DNA of 64,000 nucleotides from Anthopleura xanthogrammica (Eukaryota; Cnidaria; Anthozoa; Actiniaria; Actiniidae): NCBI GenBank assembly GCA_964019055.1, contig OZ025219.1, positions 6,281,868 to 6,345,867 of the forward strand, read 5' to 3'. Shown piece by piece: positions 37,430 to 45,355 of this stretch (position 1 is its first letter; each line of letters starts with the position of its first letter). The notes under the pieces were generated by a model. It saw only the letters and a program-made list of their open reading frames with translations, ran no database searches and was not told where the DNA came from. The position numbers and the translations under genes were made by a program.

Positions 37430-40139
37430 ACAAATGGATACAGTAGAATGGATGGATCCATGTGTAAGGTCAAATGGATGAGCGACAAGAAACTCTTTTA
37501 TATCTAAATTTCATATTATTTTAGGGGTTTGCAGTAATAAGCAGCAACATTTTTATTACACATTTTCAATAATTCTGGAACATCTATATTTAGGCAGATT
37601 TGTTGGTACAAAAAAACACAACACATTTACGATGTAAAACTGTACAATATTATTACCTGACAAAACAAGGAACATATTATAGATGAAAACAAGGCCAATG
37701 TTGAACAAGGATTTCCTGAAGACAGATGAGTTAAAAAAAGAATCAAGGAATAAATTCTATACACATTGTCATAAAAATTTTGTGATTTTCGTAAGACTAT
37801 GAAAAACTTAGAGCACGGTCTGGACATGCCTTGTGGTGACTGTGTTAGTGCTATCCTGTGTACATCGATGAAAACATCTGAAATTTGGTTTTCTGTTTGT
37901 GCCACACCATAACCGTGCCGTGTACCTTGATCTATTTTATCGTAAGGCAGTAGGATTGACTAGGATTCGAGTGGTTTATTATATTAATAGAACTTTTCTG
38001 TTGAATTCTGTCTGCAAAATTTAGTTAATATGTAAAAATTTGATTGTACATGTAGAATGACAGGTTTACTACAAAAAAGAGTGTCCTTTAAATTTGATCA
38101 CTTTTATTCTTTATTGTATGTAATAGAAAATTAATGACAAAAATGCCAGAGGAAAGAATTATTGTAACAGCTGATTTATAAATCTTTATATTGTGAAATT
38201 TCACAGGTTTTTTTAATTTACTGTCTGTGATAATTATGATATGATTAAAACGCCCAGTAATTAAGTGCATGAAATACAATTCTAATAGCTTGCCACAAGG
38301 CATGATTTTAGTGTCCAAAATGTACTGTTTTATTCATTGTTAGATGTTACAGAGATGGTTACTAGTGAAGGTTTGCTGTGGACTAGTGGGTAAAAGATCT
38401 TGGGACTAGTGATCATCCACAGTGACTAACCCAGGGACTAGTAAAAAAGTTAGTGTCGAGCCCTGTTGGATAATATTATTTTTCTCAGATCAGCTGGCTG
38501 TAACTTAATAATCGATGGAGTTCCTGTGAATTTTCTTGTTCGAGTGTCATTTTACGTCAAATTTGCAGTTTATTTGCCTATATGGCTGGGGCTGTTGCTG
38601 TTATGCCACTAATATTAGTACATTGAGGTTGTTATGAATTACTTTTGGATAAACTTTTTTTAATCATATTCAAATTTGATACAACTCACCAAATGTATGG
38701 TAGAAGACAATAGACGATAGTTAACTGTAATGCTAGTACACTCAAAACAAATGTTACAATAGAACTGCAATAAAAAATATAAGTATATCAATCAAAATCA
38801 TTTACATTAATGAAGGAAAAATAATGATAACAATTAGACTTCTAGTTCTGATAACAGTAATATTTTGATATCATCGCCTAAAGATAAAATCAAAAATGAT
38901 GACTCTATCTTCCATACCTCCTCTTGCTCTTTGAAGTAAGTTCAACCAAGTACATCCCCATTAAACAAAGAACAGATACTCCAAATAACCTACAATAATT
39001 TGTCAACATAAAAACAACAATTGATGTAAGTTTTTTAACAATTTCTTTAAAAACACCAAGGCGACCCGGGTTCAAGTCCCACAAGGGTTTGAGTGCTTCA
39101 AGGGTTTTTCCATGCTCTCCAATTTTTTCTCCCTCAGAAAATGGCAACAAGGAAGACTATTTTAATAATTTATTTGATTGACCTGTATATATACTATATA
39201 TGTATAGTCTATTGCCGGATTTCCTTGTTGCGCCTTGTGTCTTAATCAGCACATAAAGTAGCAATGCAAAGAGGCAAATACAAGGTAACTTCAGAGTTTT
39301 ACATTATCAGGGCTAGTTTGAAGGAGCAAATGAGCCTTTCCTCCCTCTCTACCTCTTTTCAACATCACTTCAACCATAAAAGGGCAAATATGAAGCCTTT
39401 TTCAAAGCCACTGATCACAGGCCTGAAATTAATCTCCTTTGCAGCTGCCTGGGGATGAAACTAATGACGGCTGCAAAGGAGACTAGCCTGAGATTAAACA
39501 TGAATAAGAAAACTACTTTTCTAAATTTGATGGGAAGCAAAACATGAGCAATTTTTTTTATTGAGTCTGTTAAATAAGAAAAAAAAACATTAAAAAAATA
39601 TTGGTGCATGATAAGGTTATGCAGTGTGAACCAAACAAGAGGGGAGGGGAGGGTGGAGGTAAATGGATACAATGAATGCTTACCTTTCCCCTGCGAGGTA
39701 GAAAAGCGGTAAAGCACATGGTATGAAGACACAGGCAAACTTCTTTGTGTGCAGGCAGGATCCTGGGTTGAAAATCACTGAATCTTTCGTTGTTTCTTGT
39801 TCCTCTGCAGTAACGACCTACAAAAAAGTGTGCAGTTGAAATCGTTAATTATAGGACACTACAACACTAAACATCTTACTTAAATAATGTCTAAAACTGC
39901 ATGAATTATAACTTAATCGTCAAGTAATACAAGTAATAAGAAGTCTATAAAGCGTTCAGAAGATTTCTTGATCTTCGTGTTCACTTCTCGATGATAAGTT
40001 AAAAGTTGAACAAATGACAAGTGTTTAATATGACAGACTCGCATTTTGCATTGTAAAAAAAAAGCCTTACACTGCCTAGCTCCTCTATTTCGTCTTTCTC
40101 TCTGGACATCACACGAATTTGCCGTAGTTCTGTATCCAT
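25618..40139 (-). CDS. Unrecognised polytopic membrane protein, 25 exons, 986 aa
   Basis: Exons in transcript order: 40139-40071, 39817-39684, 38989-38918, 38764-38690, 37715-37657, 37188-37130, 36337-36222, 35706-35612, 35286-35174, 34819-34685, 34498-34376, 34056-33980, 33650-33520, 32994-32898, 32158-31927, 31402-31288, 30893-30745, 30060-29987, 29198-29045, 28501-28380, 28284-28196, 27692-27577, 26969-26841, 26397-26220, 25865-25618. The total is 2961 nt with every phase matching, no internal stop, and TAG at 25618-25620. The short hydrophilic N-terminus is acidic (EKDEIEELG). From about residue 50 to the end the chain is an almost unbroken series of hydrophobic stretches, roughly 25-30, with short charged loops and no large soluble domain. 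There is no signal peptide and no motif I know (no ATP site, no transporter signature). The family is unknown to me; a transporter, channel scaffold or lipid-handling protein are guesses only. Least certain junction: exons 12-13, with a weak ataag acceptor at 33650. Exon boundaries are otherwise strong. Confidence 0.85.
26434..26803. repeat. Intronic insertion flanked by two copies of an exon-derived 30-bp segment
   Basis: In the intron between exons 23 and 24, CCCAGTGCACATGATACTAT occurs at 26435 and again at 26771, each followed by TACAGATATATAC. Both match part of exon 23 itself (26878-26907, CCCAGTGCACATGATAGTAT). Between the two intronic copies lie two foldbacks: 26471-26625 (GATGGTTTCGAGTGGCATAC pairs with the right arm) and 26627-26756 (TATCCCACACCATAGAAAAT pairs with its right arm). 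Confidence 0.7.
28612..28985. repeat. CAGA tetranucleotide microsatellite, about 370 bp
   Basis: Long imperfect (CAGA)n array with AAAG and CTACAGAC interruptions, in the intron between exons 19 and 20 of the membrane-protein gene. It produces spurious Cys/Leu/Ser/Val-rich open frames on the minus strand. Confidence 0.95.
29385..29665 (-). mobile_element. tRNA-derived SINE in the intron between exons 18 and 19
   Basis: The minus-strand head includes GGTGGCGTAGCGGTGA (read from plus-strand tcaccgctacgccacc at about 29648-29663). The body contains CAGGAGAAAACCCTTTGAAT and the tail carries two copies of the 'ctgatctaagtc ... ctcacagat' module. Same orientation as the host gene. Confidence 0.75.
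30375..30640 (+). mobile_element. tRNA-derived SINE, best preserved copy
   Basis: RNA polymerase III internal promoter: box A TGGCGTAGTGG at 30443-30453 and box B GGTTCGGGTCC at 30486-30496, spaced as in tRNA genes. Box B has one change from the consensus GGTTCGANTCC. The body follows with GTGCTTCGAGGGTTTTTTCT and CCACAAAAATCGACTTCTAA. It lies antisense in the intron between exons 17 and 18 of the membrane-protein gene. The family is repeated at least eight times in this window. Confidence 0.85.
31501..31707 (-). mobile_element. tRNA-derived SINE, degraded, intron between exons 15 and 16
   Basis: Two tail modules (aatcagagtcagggcagggc and ctgatctaagtcagggcact), then the GGGAGAGACCCAACAAGCTG body and a damaged head (gaggcgatgcactattgcca). 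Confidence 0.6.
33115..33342. mobile_element. MITE with AAGGACGTTCGCGGG terminal inverted repeats
   Basis: The ends AAGGACGTTCGCGGG and CCCGCGAACGTCCTT are exact reverse complements; about 200 bp of non-coding interior. It lies in the intron between exons 13 and 14 of the membrane-protein gene. Confidence 0.75.
33725..33885. mobile_element. Short GCAACGCAAACGCA-type repeat (possible hAT-like MITE)
   Basis: TGGTTTACACGAGCAACGCAAACGCAAGG at the left recurs as ACGTGTGAACTACAGCAACGCAAACACAAACGCAAG on the right, with a central foldback (GGAATGGAAACTTTTCCATTTCC). In the intron between exons 12 and 13. The class assignment is a guess. Confidence 0.4.
34130..34320 (+). mobile_element. SINE fragment fused to a second repeat tail, intron between exons 11 and 12
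   Basis: TTCTCTCCTATGCTACGAGGGTTTTCTCCG matches the body of the 30375-30640 family without its promoter head. It continues into GTGTCCCCAATTAGTGCGAAAGCGCTAGAAAGACTAGACACTTAAATAAA, a tail not seen in the other copies. Confidence 0.5.
35030..35125 (+). mobile_element. SINE tail-module fragment, intron between exons 9 and 10
   Basis: Two inverted copies of the tail module (GAGGTTGTTTCAGGGTTCCATCTGTGAG... and ...GCTGTTTTAAGATTCGATCTGTGA) without a tRNA-related head. Confidence 0.5.
35325..35570. repeat. AACC/AACG tetranucleotide array
   Basis: Imperfect (AACC)n and (AACG)n units in higher-order blocks (ACCAAGACACCAACC and ACGAACCACACGAA recur three times) in the intron between exons 8 and 9. 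It generates spurious long frames on both strands. Confidence 0.9.
36366..36630. mobile_element. MITE-like inverted repeat with CTGTTAYACGT ends
   Basis: The left end CCTGTTATACGT pairs with ACGTGTAACAG, and internal GTGCAACTTGAGCCGCGC and TTGAGCGTGGCTCAAGTT blocks pair with each other. In the intron between exons 6 and 7. Confidence 0.55.
36650..36876 (-). mobile_element. tRNA-derived SINE, intron between exons 6 and 7
   Basis: Body with GAAAACCCAAAGATAAACCC and CTCTACTCATATAGAACAAC; the promoter region is recognisable but mutated (GAAACTGGGTTGCATTTGTG, then GAGAGGCCAGTACTTTCACC, as plus-strand text). Confidence 0.65.
37228..37440. repeat. GGAT / GGGA / AT compound microsatellite
   Basis: (GGAT)n, (GGGA)n, (GGAT)n and about 17 TA units in series, in the intron between exons 5 and 6 of the membrane-protein gene. 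Confidence 0.95.
39055..39145 (+). mobile_element. SINE fragment containing box B, intron between exons 2 and 3
   Basis: GCGACCCGGGTTCAAGTCCC carries a perfect box B (GGTTCAAGTCC), followed by the family body (TTCAAGGGTTTTTCCATGCT). The box A half is missing, so this is a 5'-truncated copy. Confidence 0.65.
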
Positions 40140-40523
40140 GATTGTATTGGATAGGTGTTATTTGGTCACCATTTTATCCATCAAAAAGTTAAGAATGTTC
40201 GACAACAAGAAAGAAAAAGAATTCCTTGGTAACCACGCATTAGCAACGTCCAGGAGACTGGGGATAGTAATATTTTGCCGCCCGCGAAAAAAACTTAGGC
40301 CACTTGTCACAAGAAATAAAATTATATTATGAAATACGTTAAAAAAATGCTGTTCACTTTAATCTCACCGCAGCGTTTTCTAATGGGAAGTTTTACAAGT
40401 GATGTACTTGCAGTCGATCGAAACCAATTGAGAAATCTTGTTTTATTTTCAACAAAAGTCCATATTGATAATCATAAAAATATATATAATATATATACAG
40501 TGCCTAATTGGTCTTATATATTA

Positions 40524-41329
40524 CAGTGCGAATCGAAAAACCGTTGGCACCCAGAAATATTTCAGAAATCGCGTGTCATTCGTTGAATAATCTGAAACAA
40601 ACTGGAAGAAGTTTGACTGATTTGAAGTCAGTCGAACTTCTTGTAGTTAGAGAGTTGTTTCAGATTGTTCAACGAGCGATACCAAGAGAGCATATTAAAA
40701 TAAGAGAGGGAAACGTATCGCGCGCGCGCGCCATGTGAATTCCCGGTTGGGCTATTTTTAGCATTCGCATAAAGTCAATTTTCGCCTCACCCTACTCCAG
40801 TACGTCAAAAATTGTGTGCTTCATCCAAACCAGGAAGTAGCGAAAAGATGTAAAGATTTTTGGGGGAAAACATAAATTTCGCGTCTTTTTGAGTGTTCAA
40901 CAACCTCAGTCGTGTTTTATCAGAGAACAGAACATAGCCAATCCTGATCTTTTTGCTTTATCTAATAGATTTTGTCGAAAAAAGTGAGAAAATCGACGAA
41001 AAGTATGTTGTTTTTGAGCGCCGCGCACACGTCCACGTCATCAAAAAATTTTTCGCCAGAATGCGATTTTCAGCAATTGCACGTCGTTCACGTCTCAAGA
41101 TCAAGAAGTAACACCTATTTCCAGATCTTCCTCTATCATTAAATTCAGTTTAGAAACCTCGGGATTTCGAGTGCTTAACTTAAGTTCCGTAAAAATAGCC
41201 CAACCGGGAATTCACATGCATATGGCGCGCGTGGTATCATGAAGTTTCCCTCTCTTATTTATGCTCTCTTGGCGATACACAATTTCTGAAATAGTTCTGG
41301 GTGCCCACGGTCTTTGTCAATTCGCACTG
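40524..41329. mobile_element. TA-flanked foldback element, 806 bp (Tc1/mariner-type ends)
   Basis: The element starts CAGTGCGAAT and ends ATTCGCACTG, flanked on both sides by TA (40522-40523 and 41330-41331), as expected of Tc1/mariner target sites. Long subterminal inverted repeats include AAATAGCCCAACCGGGAATT against the mirror copy. A second palindrome nested in the left part (40590-40670) pairs GAAGAAGTTTGACTGA with TCAGTCGAACTTC. Non-coding, so a non-autonomous element. Confidence 0.8.
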
Positions 41330-41521
41330 TAACTGTTGCTGGTGTTTTGTTTATTTATTTATTTTTTTTTTTCAACAAGAAAAATGGGGGTTGACGGCCT
41401 ATCGTGTCAGACTCTTTACAGTCTAAAATAATTACGCCAAAAAGAATTCAACTGATAAATGAAAATATCTCACTGATATCCTTATCATTAACTGGAAATA
41501 CTTATAACTTATTGCGATTTT

Positions 41522-41661
41522 GAGCCGCCAATACGGGTTTATATTGGCGGCTAGTTGGGAGAAAAAATATTCCGTATTGGCCTTGGTAACGAAGTTTTGT
41601 ATCGAGATTTTCCTATCTCCCGCCAATTCTTAGCCGACAATACGGGTTTATATTGGCGGCT
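41522..41661. repeat. Two hairpins AGCCGCCAAT-N10-ATTGGCGGCT, 110 bp apart
   Basis: The first (41522-41551) is a perfect 10-bp inverted repeat around ACGGGTTTAT. The second (41632-41661) has one mismatch in the left arm and the same loop. GGGAGAAAAAAT and the complementary ATCTCCC occur between them. Confidence 0.7.
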
Positions 41662-42502
41662 CTCTCCCAATGAAACTTATAGAAGAATTTCAACCTAAAC
41701 CAAACGGAGCCGAAACATCAAATTAAATAGCGGCGTTAATAAATATTGTCGTAATTAGTCCCTAATAGTTAAAAGTTTGATGACTCTGATGACTGATTTC
41801 AGAGATTTATTCACAAACATAGTTCTTATTATAATGACTTTTTTTTAGAGTTATTAAAACTCTATTTGAGTGGGTCGTTAAATGACGTCAATCCAATCAC
41901 TAGCTATTAAATTGCTTTTAAAATATTTATTGATCATAAAAAAATAATGAGTCAATTTTGATATATAAACAAGGTCTTGTAAAAGGTTGAGCATCACTTT
42001 AAAGCAAAGCATCGACGCATTCTGAAGTAAGTTTCCGAGATTTTATTTTCTTATGCTTAATTTTCTCTTCTTTTTGTAGTTTTTCTTCTTTCTACTTTCT
42101 TTGTGGCGAGTGGTTCCGCTCCAATATACCATAGTATATATTTCTGCTATCAAGATTTTCTGCCTGAACGTTCCTTTTTTAGTTAACTTAATTGTCTTCT
42201 TTTTGCAGGACCGTAGCAAGGTAAAAAATATTGGGGAGACCCTAGCCCCCGCCACCCAAGTAGCTTAAAGCCTGGTTTGAAGGCCAATTATTGCCAGAAT
42301 CATTTTTTTTTACTGTCATTTTTTGCCCAAACGTTATAGCTTAAGATTTTAGGACGAAAATTTCTGAGATAAGACGGTGATGCTCACGTGACCTTGATCC
42401 TCACTTCTATACACCAAAAAACTTTGAATTAATTAAAATGGGTCTGTGTGTTGGTTCAGTTATCAGTACAACAAAACGTTATGGTATATTTTCAATTCTC
42501 CC

Positions 42503-42659
42503 TATAGACCCTTTTAATGAATCCTACAATGCTTTATTTTCTGCGTTTGACGTCAAATTTATTCTTTTGAAATTTGTTCTTTTGAATGAAATTGAAAAGA
42601 ATAAATTTGACGTCAAACGTGGAAATTAAAGCATTGTAGGATTTATTAAAAGGGTGTAG
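42503..42659. repeat. Near-perfect palindrome, about 60-bp arms
   Basis: CTTTTAATGAATCCTACAAT and GTTTGACGTCAAATTTATTC at the left pair with GAATAAATTTGACGTCAAAC and ATTGTAGGATTTATTAAAAG at the right; the loop is about 25 bp. It lies about 250 bp upstream of the cysteine-rich peptide's start codon and contains a TGACGTCA-like core in each arm. Confidence 0.8.
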
Positions 42660-42906
42660 AATGTACTACAAAACTTGAATTCGATTCTGCCTTCACAAGT
42701 GAACTACAATTGCTCATTTAAGGGATATTTGCTTAAAACTTTGATTGAAAAAGCAGGTTTTCTTTTTTCATATATAGATATACTTTTTGATGGTGACCTT
42801 GTCGTCTAGCTTCTTTCTCATTAGTTAAAGTTCTAGCTTCGCGTTTCTTACGGACTTTTTTTAACTATTGGTCTTGGATTCAGCCTTCATTGATTTGGTC
42901 ATCAAA

Positions 42907-43679
42907 ATGAACAAGTTTCTAGCTGCACTTGTCGTAATAGCCCTGTGTCTGGCTATAACGCATGCCACGTCTCTTACGAACACACGTCTTGAAGCACGTG
43001 GAGCTGCGTTTTTAGAAGCTCAAAATCTCGGCATGATAAGTCAAGACTCGAAAGAAGATAAGTTATGTCGTAAGGTAAATGAATTATGCTTGTTTAAAAG
43101 TAATTTAACTTCCAAGTCTGTGTAGATTGTCCCTTTTATAGTTCCATCGGCGCCATCTTGAAAGGTAGCCGGGCCTTTGCATGGAAGCGAGACGAACGCG
43201 CGCTATTGACTCTGCCCGAAAATGCCTCTTTTTCATGTCTGCGCCTGCGATATTTTTTGAAAGCGTTCGCATACCTCGAAAATGGTTTATTGTCCAAGGT
43301 ATTATAGAGGTCTCTATCATTGCAAGCTCACTGTTCGTCTCGCTTCGGTGGAAAGGCCCGGCTACCTTTCAAGATGGCGCGGAGAACTGTGAACTATTCA
43401 AGGGTCAATATATATTTTGGAAGGGAAGGCTGACTGTAATATTCATTTTTTTCTAACATAGTTTTTTTTTGTAGGGATGTAAGAGGACTAAAAAGCTTTG
43501 CAAAAAGGTAACTATTCAAACACTAAGGGAGGGTCATTACTGAACCGGTAGTTTCAACCGCCTTATGAGCTTCAATCACATGCATAATGATTATCAAACT
43601 TTTTCTGGATTTACTGGCATATACAGAGGGAATTTACTCACTTTCCCAATGGAATATATAGTATATCTGTCTTTTAGAG

Positions 43680-43720
<41 letters not shown>

Positions 43721-45171
43721 GTTTCAACCCCCTTATGAGTTTCTGCATGTACCTCACCTCAAGAATTAAAATGATCCAACTAGTTCGGTGATAACGATAT
43801 TTACACATTAGTGGCTAGTAGCTCTCGCATGTGTTTGGTTAGAAAACAATATCTATTCAGTACTTTCCAAACATATTTTAGGTGTTCAAGATTTCTTAGG
43901 CTCCACTGTAAATCTATTCGTGCGATTCTCAATTTTTCGAAATCGGTAGTTGCGAGTTTTCCGTTGCAAATTGGTTTTTCACTTTTATTCATTTTTTCCA
44001 ACCTATTTTTTTGTAGAGATGCAAGACGCTTAAAAAGATTTGCAAACGTCTAAGTACATCAAAGGTAGGTCATCATTTGTTACCTGAGTGGGTCGGGGGG
44101 ATTCAGAGGATTGCGAAGGGGTTACTATCCAAACACAATAAGGTAGGTCATTATTTGTTACCTGAGTGGGTCGGGGGGATTTAGAGGATTGCAAAGGGGT
44201 TACTATCCAAACACAATAAGGTAGGTCATTATTTGTTACCCGAGTGGGTCGGGGGGATTTAGAGGATTGCAAAGGGGTTACTATCCAAACACAATAAGGT
44301 AGGTCATTATTTGTTACCTGAGTGGGTCGGGGGGATTTAGAGGATTGCAAAGGGGTTACTATCCAAACACAATAAGGTAGGTCATTATTTGTTACCCGAG
44401 TGGGTCGGGGGGATTTAGAGGATTGCAAAGGGGTTACTATCCAAACACAATAAGGTTGGTCATTATTTGTTACCTGAGTGGGTCGGGGGGATTTAGAGGA
44501 TTGCAAAGGGGTTACTATCCAAACACAATAAGGTAGGTCATTATTTGTTACCTGAGCCGGTCGGGGGATTTAGCTAGGGGCTTTTAGACAAGTGAAGGGG
44601 ATCAGCTATACACAAAAGAGTATGAAGCAAGAGAGCACATCTCCCATATATATATACATAGATCTATACCCAATGAAAATGATTCGAAAAAACTATGTTT
44701 AGCTCCGAGCGCAGCCTGTACTGAATCAGGAATCGCATAATAAAATATTTCAGGCTGCGTACGAAGCTAACAATAGCCGTGCGGATGATATCTGTGATTT
44801 TATTTAACATTTTCAAAAACTTATTTATGTTCGTAGCGTTGTGGAAAACTAGAAAAAGTTTGCAAAAAATGGTGCAAAGCTTCTTACAAAGAATGCAAAG
44901 ATGATGTAAGTTGTTTACCATTTACTGATCTAGAGGAGGGCCCCGTGGATAACGCTTCTCTAGAAACAGTAGCCACAAAATTGTAATACTAATCGTGATT
45001 GGTTAGCTATTGAGTCGGAAGAATTTCGTATGAGCCAGAAGTTGTGAGTTACTATGATTGCTTACCTCAGTCCTCAGTTAATGATTTTCAAACCCTTTGT
45101 CGTTGGTACTACAAAGAATATAATAGCCTTTTATTCTGTGTTTTCAGTGCAAGGACGTAGGAAGTGGTTAA
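42907..45171 (+). CDS. Small basic secreted peptide with ten regularly spaced cysteines (113 aa, 5 exons)
   Basis: Exons 42907-43074, 43475-43507, 44017-44064, 44837-44905 and 45148-45171. All introns are phase 0 and GT-AG; stop TAA at 45169-45171. Residues 1-20 form a signal peptide (MNKFLAALVVIALCLAITHA). About 21-50 is a Cys-free, probably cleaved spacer. From 51 on the chain is Lys/Arg-rich with Cys at 54, 58, 65, 69, 76, 85, 92, 96, 103 and 107. The gaps are 3-6-3-6-8-6-3-6-3, a palindromic pattern. Exons 2, 3 and the start of 4 are copies of one unit, x-C-K-x-x-K-K-x-C-K-K, so the gene grew by mini-exon duplication. The spacing puts all Cys of each half on one helix face, which suggests two helices clamped antiparallel. 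It resembles alpha-hairpinin-like peptides in principle only. It could be an antimicrobial, venom or structural peptide; no family is claimed. ATG 42907 is chosen because the frame upstream lacks another ATG and the signal peptide starts here. Confidence 0.85.
43150..43380. mobile_element. MITE with 48-bp terminal inverted repeats in intron 1 of the cysteine-rich gene
   Basis: GCGCCATCTTGAAAGGTAGC and AAGCGAGACGAAC at the left pair with GTTCGTCTCGCTT and GCTACCTTTCAAGATGGCGC at the right. Non-coding centre of about 135 bp. Confidence 0.8.
43681..43719. repeat. TTA trinucleotide microsatellite in intron 2
   Basis: Thirteen uninterrupted TTA units. Confidence 0.95.
44065..44575. repeat. 78-bp minisatellite, about 6.5 units, starting at the exon 3 splice donor
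   Basis: Units begin GTAGGTCAT at 44065, 44143, 44221, 44299, 44377, 44455 and 44533, a constant 78-bp period with few substitutions. The first unit begins exactly at the real 5' splice site of exon 3 (AAAG|GTAGGT), and six of the seven units (all but 44455, which has GTTGGT) keep AAG|GTAGGT or equivalent. Each unit also contains GATTGCAAAG, similar to the end of exon 3 (GATTTGCAAACG), and GGTTACTATCCAAACAC, similar to the start of intron 2 (GGTAACTATTCAAACAC). The minus strand shows an open repeat frame because 78 is divisible by 3; I regard that as an artefact. Confidence 0.95.
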
Positions 45172-45333
45172 AGGACATGAGACTGTGAACCCGTCAGGCA
45201 CGATGATGCCCCCTACCCAATGATCAACTAAAGCTGGACCGGGTTCATTATAGGATAACAAACAAACTGGACGGCACGTTAGAATAAGATAACAATAGCT
45301 ACATATAGCTCTAGAAATATAATCACAGTGGGA

Positions 45334-45339
45334 AATAAA
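45334..45339 (+). terminator. Poly(A) signal AATAAA of the cysteine-rich peptide gene
   Basis: Canonical AATAAA 163 bp after the stop codon, giving a 3' UTR of about 180-190 bp. Confidence 0.6.
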
Positions 45340-45355
45340 CGGTTCAAACTGAAGA

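Larger units (their letters stand above)
40140..42906. other. Intergenic region between divergent membrane-protein and cysteine-rich genes
   Basis: The two genes are transcribed away from this interval, so it should hold both promoters. It contains the 806-bp TA-flanked foldback (40524-41329), twin hairpins (41522-41661) and a palindrome (42503-42659). A TATA-like ATATATAGATA near 42769-42779 lies about 130 bp before the cysteine-rich peptide's ATG and may be its core promoter (weak evidence). Its last part therefore includes that gene's 5' UTR. Confidence 0.5.

Noticed and set aside
42868..42906. Upstream start for the cysteine-rich peptide
   Set aside because: The codon at 42868 is TTG, not ATG; the extension would also bury the signal peptide.
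44030..44506. 158-residue repetitive minus-strand frame; array considered as a CRISPR-like repeat
   Set aside because: The 78-bp period is divisible by three, so any frame stays open. Units are contiguous with no unique spacers, and the host is eukaryotic.
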